Notes under the pieces: model-generated
The model's database searches: none
Seen by the model: only the letters and a program-made list of their open reading frames with translations
What the model was told of the DNA's origin: nothing
Assembly (NCBI GenBank): GCA_947502635.1
Contig: CANNAN010000021.1
Span: forward strand, 1 to 56,528
Source: an uncultured Flavobacteriaceae bacterium
GTDB taxonomy: Bacteria > Bacteroidota > Bacteroidia > Flavobacteriales > Flavobacteriaceae
Length of the DNA: 56,528 bases
Reading direction: 5' to 3'
Position numbers and translations under genes: made by a program
Part shown: one piece after another, positions 45,502-54,600 of the stretch
Layout of the letters: the number at the start of each line of letters is the position of its first letter
How positions within the stretch are numbered: position 1 is the stretch's first letter

Positions 45502-46545
45502 CTACTTCTTAAACTTTCTAACACTTAAAATATCTGCATTAGGAAAATCTTTAGGAACACTTTGAGTCACCTTACCAGTAGCTGCCCATTCAGCTCCACG
45601 TTGAAGCGTTGTTATAAATCCGACACACTCCATAGAATAATCCATGTGACCTAAAGCAGAATGAAAGACTCTCCCTTTACCATATTCAACAGCCATTAAT
45701 AGAGGCTCATGTCTCCCAGTACGGCCTTCATTTTTATTGGCTTTATTGACGTCTTCATCCGTTCCTGAAAATGCGGTTGCTAATACAGTCATATTTTTGG
45801 CAGGGCCACGTAAACGCTCATATAATTCATCCTTAGAATGCAACCATGTATCTGGCAGGCCTTTCATTATTGGATGCTCTGGAGCGCGTGTTTTTAATTG
45901 GTATTCAAATTGAGGTCCATGACTAGCACAAGGACCATCAGAAGTGTCATGTTTTAATTTATCATTAATATCATAATACACGTAGGGTCCACTTTCAGTA
46001 TTCCTACCACCCCAACCGCCTAGTGCAATCATGCTGTTATAAGCATCCCAATCACCCCAAGCATTATTAGCTGCGTGAATAAGAATAAATCCACCACCAT
46101 TAATCATATAATCTTCAAAATTCTTTTTAGTTGCGTCATTCCAATGCGCCGTTTTCCAACCAAAATTTGAAATAACCACATCGTAGGCTTTAAAATCAGG
46201 ACTGAAATCAGGGTCTGCTTTGGGTTCTCCAACTGGAGTTCTCTCCACATCATCTATTGGATACTTAACTAATAATTCTTCTATCTTTTTTATACCTTCT
46301 ATCTTATCAAAATGAGGCCCTTGCCATGTATAAGTGGTCCGTTGTATGTCAACATCAAACAATCCCGTTTCCTCTAAATAGCTTTTCATCATGATACTCG
46401 TTTTTGGCCATACACCATGATTATTTTGACCATCTATAATCAAAGCTTTTAATTTTGTTTTTTGAGGCGTTTGGCATCCAGATAAACTGGTTAAAAACAT
46501 TAAAACTAGAACTGGTAACAGAGACGTTTTTTGAATTTTGAACAT
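45502..46545 (-). CDS. ThuA-domain lipoprotein
   Basis: 347 residues from the ATG at 46545; the longer frame to 46605 starts 20 residues ahead of the signal sequence. The lipobox is SLSGC (about Cys24). The ThuA-like fold is visible in KALIIDGQNNHGVWPKTS (about 30-47), GGGFILIHAANNAWGD (about 150-165) and KGRVFHSALGHMDYS (about 293-307). ThuA-like domains are related to glutamine amidotransferases and occur in sugar-use loci; the reaction of this one is unknown. Stands alone on its strand. Confidence 0.85.
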   Translation of the reverse strand: MFKIQKTSLLPVLVLMFLTSLSGCQTPQKTKLKALIIDGQNNHGVWPKTSIMMKSYLEETGLFDVDIQRTTYTWQGPHFDKIEGIKKIEELLVKYPIDDVERTPVGEPKADPDFSPDFKAYDVVISNFGWKTAHWNDATKKNFEDYMINGGGFILIHAANNAWGDWDAYNSMIALGGWGGRNTESGPYVYYDINDKLKHDTSDGPCASHGPQFEYQLKTRAPEHPIMKGLPDTWLHSKDELYERLRGPAKNMTVLATAFSGTDEDVNKANKNEGRTGRHEPLLMAVEYGKGRVFHSALGHMDYSMECVGFITTLQRGAEWAATGKVTQSVPKDFPNADILSVRKFKK

Positions 46546-46672
46546 AAAAAAATGATTAAATATAATTTTAGATAAATATACAATTCTTAAATAAAGTGTC
46601 ATCACAAATTAAATGAAGAAAGATTATAAAATAAAAACAGTGCTTTTTCTCACAAGGCATAAAGTTTTTAGC

Positions 46673-46680
46673 TATGTTTG
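46673..46680 (+). promoter_or_regulatory. candidate -7 promoter box of the AraC-fusion regulator gene
   Basis: TATGTTTG matches TAnnTTTG. It includes the TTG at 46678 that opens the longest frame, so that TTG cannot be the start if the promoter is used. The next ATG at 46753 is then the start, with a leader of about 65 bases. Confidence 0.5.
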
Positions 46681-46752
46681 AAAGCAGATACCATTCCAAA
46701 AACGTTACTTCGTATTAATACAACATTCGGTTCAACTAGTAATACAATAAAA

Positions 46753-48168
46753 ATGAATGACAACACAGAAAAAACGTATATACAAAGGATCGATCTAATT
46801 ATTGACTTTATTGAAAATAATTTAGTGGAAGAATTATCACTCGAATTATTATCGAAAAAGGTCCACTACTCGCCATTTCATTTCCATAGAGTTTTTAAAT
46901 TTATAACAGGTGAAACTATTAACTCATTTATTATTAGGAAAAGAATTGAAAAAATCGCCGCAATTTTACATGTCGGGACTAATAAATCTATAACCGAATT
47001 GGCTCTTACATATGGCTTTAGTAGCGGTAATTCTCTTTCTAGAGCGTTTAAGGAATTTTATGGCATAAGTCCTATAGCATTTAAGTCTAAAAATAAAATT
47101 AGCAAGATTGGTGTAAACACAAAATTGACTGAAAAGTATATTTGTCGAATTGATAATACCTTAAACTGGATTGAAATGAATGGACAAATAGAAATAAAAA
47201 AACTTTCTGAAATAACACTTATTGGCCTGACTCATATTGGCGAATTTGACAAGATTGGAGCCAGTTATGAAAAATTAGCAAAATGGATGGCAACTAAAGA
47301 CTTGCTAAATGTTCCAAATTTAAAAGCAGTAACTGTATATCACGATAATCCCAGGGTTACTGATTCATCGAAAGTAAGACTAAGTACTTGCTTTACGGCA
47401 CATGAAGATGTACCAGTTGAAAGCCCAGTAAAAAAGGTTCTCATTAAAGAAGGGTATTATGCTGTAGGTGCTTTTGAAATAGCACCTGACTCTTTTTCTA
47501 AAGCTTGGGATAGTACATGCGTGTGGGTATTGGAAAATGGTTACGAATTTGAAGATGGTCATTATTTTGAATTATATCATAATGACCATAGAACACATCC
47601 TGAGCATAAATTCATAGTTGATATTTGTATCCCCATTAAAAAGCCAAATACTAAAAACAGGCATTCTAGTAAAAAAAGCGAGCGACCAGATAATGATAAC
47701 TTAATACCTTGCGGAAAACAAAATGAAGAAGATCGTATACAAAAAGACTACAAAAAATTATTCGCCTGCATAAAAGGATTGAGAACGTATTTAAAAAAGA
47801 CTTATCCTATTGATTATAAAACAGGAAGCATTTATCAAGGAAACATAAACTTTTCATATTTTCCTTTTACTCCAATTTCTCTAAAAAACCAAAAGTTAAA
47901 AATTGTCATCGTTTTTAGTTATAATAAAATGCAATTTGGAATTTGTCTGGCTGGACAAAATAGGCAAATACAAAAAAAGTATTGGGATATATTTAGAAAT
48001 AGCGATTGGAACAAATATCATATACCAAACAACCTGGAAGGGTTTTCAATTGTTGAGCATCTATTAACGGAGCATCCAAATCTCAATAATTTTAATACGC
48101 TATACCAACACCTGGAAACCGAAGCCATGAAATTTATAAGAGATATTATAGAGGTTCTTGATGTTTAG
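46753..48168 (+). CDS. AraC-type regulator fused to GyrI-like and DUF7000-like domains
   Basis: 471 residues from the ATG at 46753. Residues about 10-110 form an AraC helix-turn-helix pair (LSLELLSKKVHYSPFHFHRV and SITELALTYGFSSGNSLSRA). Residues about 135-290 are a GyrI-like ligand-binding domain (IGLTHIGEFDKIG; EGYYAVGAFEI). Residues about 325-471 resemble a DUF7000 domain (GNINFSYFPFTPISLKNQKL; SDWNKYHIPNN). AraC plus GyrI is a common drug- or ligand-sensing pair; the third domain is unusual. It lies directly upstream of the RHS locus with the same orientation, but separated by a hairpin terminator. Confidence 0.85.
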   Translation: MNDNTEKTYIQRIDLIIDFIENNLVEELSLELLSKKVHYSPFHFHRVFKFITGETINSFIIRKRIEKIAAILHVGTNKSITELALTYGFSSGNSLSRAFKEFYGISPIAFKSKNKISKIGVNTKLTEKYICRIDNTLNWIEMNGQIEIKKLSEITLIGLTHIGEFDKIGASYEKLAKWMATKDLLNVPNLKAVTVYHDNPRVTDSSKVRLSTCFTAHEDVPVESPVKKVLIKEGYYAVGAFEIAPDSFSKAWDSTCVWVLENGYEFEDGHYFELYHNDHRTHPEHKFIVDICIPIKKPNTKNRHSSKKSERPDNDNLIPCGKQNEEDRIQKDYKKLFACIKGLRTYLKKTYPIDYKTGSIYQGNINFSYFPFTPISLKNQKLKIVIVFSYNKMQFGICLAGQNRQIQKKYWDIFRNSDWNKYHIPNNLEGFSIVEHLLTEHPNLNNFNTLYQHLETEAMKFIRDIIEVLDV

Positions 48169-48291
48169 TAATTAATACACCATACATTACAAAATAAATT
48201 TTTAAATCAATTTGCTGTTTTATAACGTCTATAACACAGTTATTGGTCGTCTGCACATAAATAATTATTCCTTAAAATTATATTTTTTTTT

Positions 48292-48328
48292 AAAACCTTA
48301 CAAAAAGTAAGGTAAAACCTTACTTTTT
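48292..48328 (+). promoter_or_regulatory. three-part hairpin region upstream of the RHS pair
   Basis: ACCTTAC at 48295-48301 and again at 48317-48323 flank GTAAGGT at 48307-48313. GTAAGGT can pair with either copy. The second pairing extends to 12 bp (AAAAAGTAAGGT/ACCTTACTTTTT) and looks like a rho-independent terminator. The first pairing would prevent it. It may simply terminate the AraC-fusion transcript (124 bases past its stop) or act as an attenuator for the RHS gene that starts 67 bases later. Confidence 0.5.
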
Positions 48329-48395
48329 ACTCTTACAACATCCATACTTTTACCACAAAATATTTAATCCAAATTTCATTATAATCTCAAACCAA

Positions 48396-51300
48396 ATGAA
48401 AACACCTTTATCGTTTTTAGTTTTAGCCTTATTTTCTATTAATATTGTTTTAAGTCAGGAAAAATTACCTGATATATTTCCACCAGCACCCACAGCATCA
48501 GAACTAGGCATATATGGAACCTATCCTGTTAATCTTGCTTCAGGCTTGCCTAATATAGAAATCCCTCTATATACGGTTGTGTCTGGCGACATACAGATTC
48601 CCATTAAGTTAAAATATCATGCTTCGGGTATTAAAGTAAATCAAGTACCCTCATGGGTTGGGTTGGGCTGGGCACTAGATACTGGTGGTTTGATAAGCTT
48701 AGAAACCAGAGACACACCAGATGAATTAGAGCCAAATCCTTATACCCTCCCAGACATCACGGCTTTAACAAACACTATAGGTGCTAATCCCTACGACTTT
48801 CAAGTTCCAGATGTTCTTAATGCCGAAAAATATTCACGGGTTAAAGATGCTTATCAAATTAGCCTGCCCACGGTGAACGGCACCTTTTTTCTTAACTCAG
48901 ATAACGATGGTGAAGTAACTACCAAGTTTCCTCCAGATCAATTTAAAATATACAGACATAAAGTAGTTAATGTACACAATCCATATCTATACAAAATCAT
49001 TGATAAACAAGGGCTTCAATATGAATTTGTAGATTATGAGCAAAGTCAATTAAACAAACCAACAAGTGATGGTGGCACTCATATCCATAATACACCTTAT
49101 AAATCGACTTGGTTACTCAATAAAATAAGCAATACTAAAGGTGATGTTTTAACTTATAACTATGGTACCCAATATACTAATTTTTCATCTGGAGAAAGTC
49201 ATTCACAAAAATACACTTATTCCAAAGGAAGAAATGGGAGTGAGATTTTTGAAACATCCCAAATGTTTGGATGGACCAGTAATAGTTCTACCTCTCTAAC
49301 ATTTGCTAACAAACTCCAAGAAATTAATTTTCCGAATGGGCGCGCACGTTTTATAACAGGGAGTAATACGCAATATGCTGGAGGTGATGGTGTCAATGGG
49401 TTTTATTTGGACAAAATTATCATTGAACGAGGGGATGCCGTTTCAGGTTACACCGAAATAAAAACCATTCATTTTGAATACAGTACTACTGGCGATCCTA
49501 CAAATTATTTGGGAGTTGATAAATACCGCTTTAAGTTAGATAGGGTTTACGAAACTTATGGAAGCAACGAAAAAGAGGTCATTAGTTTAGAATACGCATC
49601 GGTGCAACTCCCAGATTTAAGATCCTTTTCAATGGATTATTTTGGAAACTTTAACGGGAAGACAAATCTTAATTTAATTCCAAAACGAGATATTATTGTA
49701 CAAAATTTAGGTACTTTTTATCAGGTTGGTGCAGCTGATCGATCTATCGATCTTGTTAAAATGCAGGCTGGAATGCTCACAAAAATTAAATATCCAACCA
49801 AAGGCTATACAACATTTACTTACGAGCCTAATTCTTTTTATGGTAAAAACATTTTTTTAAAGGACGAAACGGTAACCGAAACAATGGATATTGTTGGGAC
49901 AGGTAATGGTGGTAATCAGCCATCAGAGACCGATGTTCAAACCGAAGTTTTTAGTTTTAATTTAAATGAAGCAACCACATTGATCATTACAGGAGACTTA
50001 ACTTGTACAGGTTGTGATCCCGTTAATGCTAAATACGCCTATGCTAATATAAGGGTTATAAACAATGGCATAGAAAAGCTGAATTTTACAGGATATAGCA
50101 ATGATTATCTTAGTAGTCCAGCCTTAAGTGCAGGAACAGCTACTGTCGTTTTAGAAGTTTATGGAAGCCTTGTTGAGGCACATATCCAAACTTCCTATTT
50201 TAATAAGCTAGGTAATTTACCTGATGAGAATGTATCAGGTTTTGGCTTACGCATAAAGAATATTACTAACTTTAGTTATAACGGTACTTTTTTTAACCAA
50301 AAAGAATACTTCTATAATAGCCCAGGCACAAGCAATTCTAGTGGAAAACTAGTTAATACGAATTTTAAGTATGATCGCTTTACTGATTTTGTTTACTATA
50401 ATCAGGGTAATTGTTTACCTCCACCAGGATCAGATACAACAACCTACACTTATACATATGGATCTTCATCCCGATCAGGCATTGAGGGCAATGGGATCAC
50501 CTATGAATACGTAACCGAAATAGATAAAGATTCATTAGGAAACACAAATGGTCGAACTGATTATAAATATACTACAACTCCAAATATCGTGGCTGATGAT
50601 AATAATGGTTCTATTCGTGTTAACTTAGGGCATGAACGCGGACAACTTCTTACCAAAGAGGTCTATGATGAGCAAAATAAAATATTGACCAAAGAAGCGC
50701 ATTTCTATACCGAAAATCAGAACGTTAGTAATACTAGGACAGATTTTAAATTATATAGCCACGGCAGCTCAAATTTACTTGATCCTCCAGGTTGTATAAC
50801 CCCTCCATTTACCTTAGGAGATACTAAAGAGCTATTAGAATCCAGCATTCCTATTTATTGGTATAAAAAAGACAAAACAGATTTTACACAATATTATTAT
50901 GATGTTAGTGACACTTTAATTAACGAATTGTTTACATCTACCAATTACATATATAATAACCTAAATCAGGAGATTCAAAAAACAACAATGACAAACTCTA
51001 AAGGGGTTGTTTTGGAAACCAGTTATAAGTATGCCCAAGATTTAAATGATACTCCTCTAATTACAAGCAATGAAATTTCCGTGCCTCTAGAGACTAAAAT
51101 TTTAGAGGACAGTCAAATTGTTAGTCATTTCAAAACCCAATATATCGCCTTTAATGGATTACACTTACCTCAAAAAGTGTTTAGTAAAAAAGGAGCATTG
51201 GTTAATGTTAATAATAGCGATGACTGTAAATATACTTTTGATAGTTATGATAATGGAAATGTTACTCAATATCATATCGAGAATGGAGCCACTACAAGTA

Positions 51301-51656
51301 TTATCTGGGGCTACGATGAAGCATATCCTGTGGCCAAAATAGAGAATGCCACCTATGCAGCAGCTACAACAACATTGACTGCAGCAGAATTAATAGCCAT
51401 CAAAAACGGTACTTATGGTCAAAGTGCCATGATAACTGCCCTAGACAAGATCAGGACAGGACTTCCCAATGCCATGGTCACCACCTATACCTACGATCCC
51501 TTGGTCGGGGTCACCAGTATCACAGACCCCAAAGGTTATACCACCAATTATGAGTACGACGCCTTTAACCGATTGGAATTTGTTAAAGATGCTGAGGGCA
51601 ACATTTTATCAGCCAATAAGTACCATTATAAAAATCTGCAAATACCTCCACAATAA
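48396..51656 (+). CDS. RHS-type cell-surface protein, first gene of pair
   Basis: 1086 residues. A signal peptide (about 1-20, ending VLSQ) is followed by a SpvB/RHS-like N-terminal region (ELGIYGTYPVNLASGLPNIE, then PIKLKYHASGIKVNQ and WVGLGWALDTGG). A long beta-rich body follows. The C-terminus has YD-repeat units (VTTYTYDPLVGVTSITDPKG, then YEYDAFNRLEFVKDAEGN). There is no RHS core motif and no toxin tip, so it is a shell-like partner, not a complete polymorphic toxin. The second gene starts 23 bases later. The last ~180 bases look GC-richer than the rest. Confidence 0.8.
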   Translation: MKTPLSFLVLALFSINIVLSQEKLPDIFPPAPTASELGIYGTYPVNLASGLPNIEIPLYTVVSGDIQIPIKLKYHASGIKVNQVPSWVGLGWALDTGGLISLETRDTPDELEPNPYTLPDITALTNTIGANPYDFQVPDVLNAEKYSRVKDAYQISLPTVNGTFFLNSDNDGEVTTKFPPDQFKIYRHKVVNVHNPYLYKIIDKQGLQYEFVDYEQSQLNKPTSDGGTHIHNTPYKSTWLLNKISNTKGDVLTYNYGTQYTNFSSGESHSQKYTYSKGRNGSEIFETSQMFGWTSNSSTSLTFANKLQEINFPNGRARFITGSNTQYAGGDGVNGFYLDKIIIERGDAVSGYTEIKTIHFEYSTTGDPTNYLGVDKYRFKLDRVYETYGSNEKEVISLEYASVQLPDLRSFSMDYFGNFNGKTNLNLIPKRDIIVQNLGTFYQVGAADRSIDLVKMQAGMLTKIKYPTKGYTTFTYEPNSFYGKNIFLKDETVTETMDIVGTGNGGNQPSETDVQTEVFSFNLNEATTLIITGDLTCTGCDPVNAKYAYANIRVINNGIEKLNFTGYSNDYLSSPALSAGTATVVLEVYGSLVEAHIQTSYFNKLGNLPDENVSGFGLRIKNITNFSYNGTFFNQKEYFYNSPGTSNSSGKLVNTNFKYDRFTDFVYYNQGNCLPPPGSDTTTYTYTYGSSSRSGIEGNGITYEYVTEIDKDSLGNTNGRTDYKYTTTPNIVADDNNGSIRVNLGHERGQLLTKEVYDEQNKILTKEAHFYTENQNVSNTRTDFKLYSHGSSNLLDPPGCITPPFTLGDTKELLESSIPIYWYKKDKTDFTQYYYDVSDTLINELFTSTNYIYNNLNQEIQKTTMTNSKGVVLETSYKYAQDLNDTPLITSNEISVPLETKILEDSQIVSHFKTQYIAFNGLHLPQKVFSKKGALVNVNNSDDCKYTFDSYDNGNVTQYHIENGATTSIIWGYDEAYPVAKIENATYAAATTTLTAAELIAIKNGTYGQSAMITALDKIRTGLPNAMVTTYTYDPLVGVTSITDPKGYTTNYEYDAFNRLEFVKDAEGNILSANKYHYKNLQIPPQ

Positions 51657-51679
51657 TCAACAAATTAATATTTATAGTT

Positions 51680-54600
51680 ATGACATTACTATTCAATATA
51701 TCTAAATATAAAAAACAGGCTATTGGTCTATTAGTCTTTTTTACATTTTTTCAGTTTAGTTTTAGCCAAAATATAGAAGGTCCTACTTCCGTAATACCAA
51801 ATAGCGTAGGTAATTATACTTATTTTAATGGTTCATCACACATTAGAACAAGTTGGAGCGTAACAGGAGGAACGATAACTTCTAGTAGTGCGGATGGGAA
51901 CACTGTATTCGATGTAACCATACAATGGGGAGTTTCGGGGGTTGGAACTGTTAATTTTAAAAAAGGATCAACCATATTAGGAACCCTAAATGTCGCTATA
52001 GCACCTTTACCCAGTACACCAACAGCTCCAACTGTAGTTAATAATTGTGGTAATAGTATCCTAACCAGAGGAAATCCACCAAGTGGGGAAACCTGGTTTT
52101 GGCAGAGTAGTTCAACAGGAACGAGTACTAGTAATTCGGCAAGTCAAATCACATTAACAAGTGGTAATGTGTCTTATTTACGATCAAGAAATAACTTGTC
52201 ATTCGTTTGGAGCAGTGCACGTACTGTGAATTATAATATAAAAACGACACCTAGTATCCCTACATACCCGTCAGTAGTTAATAATTGTGGAAATAGTGTG
52301 TTAACAAGAAGCACATCAATACCAAGTGGGGAAACTTGGTATTGGCAAAGTAGTGCATCAGGAACCAGTACAAGTAATTCCTCAAGTCAAATTACATTAA
52401 CAAATGGTTCTGTTTATTATTTAAGAGCGCGAAATAACACGACACAATGTTGGAGTACCGCTCGCTCGGTAAACTATGCCATAAAAACCATACCAGATCT
52501 GCCTTTAACAAATATAACCATGTCCAATTCATGTGGACACACAGTCATTTTTCATAGTGGTTCTTTAAATAGTTCAGAAACATTTTATTGGCAAAGTAGT
52601 CCAACGGGAACAGCTACAGGAACAGCTAATTCAAATAATCATATTACGCTTACTAGTGGCACTGTATATTATTTGCGATCTAGGGACAATAATACAGGTT
52701 GTTGGGGAGCTGCCAGAACCGTGAACTATAGTGTTAATACAGCAGGAGTTCCTAGCGCTCCCACCATTACCAATAATTGTGGGAATACCGTACTTACCAA
52801 AGGCTCGGCGCCTAGTGGGGTTACCTGGTACTGGCAAAGTAGCAGTTCGGGAACCAGTACTAGCAATTCGGCAAACAGTATTACCAGAACTTCTGGTACC
52901 GTATATTATTTAAGAGCCAGACATAACAGTTCCTCATGTTGGAGTGCCGCTAGAACGGTCAATTATACCGTAAAAGCCGCACCAACTACGCCAAGTGTTC
53001 CCACCATTACCAGTAATTGTGGGAATACCGTACTTACCAAAGGTTCTGCCCCTAGTGGGGTTACCTGGTACTGGCAAAGTAGCAGTTCGGGAACCAGTAC
53101 TAGCAATTCGGCAAACAGTATAACCAGAAACAGCGGCACTGTATATTATTTAAGAGCCAGACATAATACCTCCTTATGTTGGAGTGCCGCTAGAACAGTT
53201 AACTATACCATAAAAGCCGTACCAACAACCCCAAGTGCTCCTACTATTACCAGTAATTGTGGCAATACAGTACTTACCAAAGGTTCCACGCCTAGTGGAG
53301 TTACCTGGTACTGGCAAAGTAGCAGTACAGGAACCAGTACTAGCAATTCGGCAAACAGTATGACCAGAACCTCTGGCACTGTTTATTATTTAAGAGCCAG
53401 ACATAACAGCTCCTTATGTTGGAGTGCCGCTAGAACGGTCAACTATACCGTAAAAGCCGCACCAACAACTCCAAGTGCTCCCACCATTACCAGCAATTGT
53501 GGCAGTACAGTACTTACCAAAGGCTCTGCCCCTAGCGGAGTTACCTGGTACTGGCAAAGTAGCAGTTCAGGAACCAGTACTAGCAATTCGGCAAACAGTA
53601 TGACCAGAACTTCTGGTACTGTTTATTATTTAAGAGCCAGACATAATACTTCCTTATGTTGGAGTACTGCTAGAACAGTTAACTATACTGTTGCGCTACC
53701 CACAACTTGGTATGCCGATGCCGATAACGATGGGTATGGTAATGCATCAGTATCTACATCAACATGTAGTGCGCCTACAAATTATGTGAGCAATAACAGT
53801 GATTTGGACGATACCAATGTGAATATTACCAATATAGCACCACAGAATTTTTATCAAGATAGCGATGGTGATGGCTTTGGAGATCCAACAGTAAGTGTTT
53901 TTTATAGTGTAGCACCTAACGGCTATGTTACAGATAATAGTGACCAATGTCCAGCTTCCTCTGGAACAGCTGCCAACAGTGGTTGTCCCTTACAGACCGT
54001 ACTTAGTAATGAAAACTACATATATAATATTACTCCCAGAATAGAGACTACTAACAGTACTACACTCACCAACTCTAATAAAATAGAAACAGTCACTTAT
54101 TTTGACGGATTGGGCAGACCTATGCAAAATATTGCCATTCGAACGGGAGGCAACAAAGAAGATATCATTACTCATATTGATTATGATGCCTTTGGCAGAC
54201 AAAGCAAAAACTATTTACCACATGCCTTAACATTAAACAATGGTTTATACAAAGCCAATGCGTTAACAACGACCAATAATTTTTATAACACAGCTAAATA
54301 TGAGAATACCACCAATCCATATTCAGAAAAACATTTAGAAAACTCACCTATAAATCGCGTGTTAGAACAAGGCGCTCCTGGAAATGATTGGCTACTTGAT
54401 AAAACAAGCGATACCGATCATACTATAAAATTTGAATATGCTAGCAATACGGCCAATGAGGTTAAAATATTCGAAGTCAGCGTAAGCCTGGCCAATAATA
54501 CTTACACCCCAACTTTAACTGGAGGGACTAATTATTATACAGTAGGAACACTTTCTAAAACCGTTACTAAAGATGAAAATTGGACCAGCGGCAATAACCA

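Noticed and set aside
52010-53695. CRISPR-like array
   Set aside because: The repeats are coding, in frame, 240 bases long and without spacers; no cas genes.
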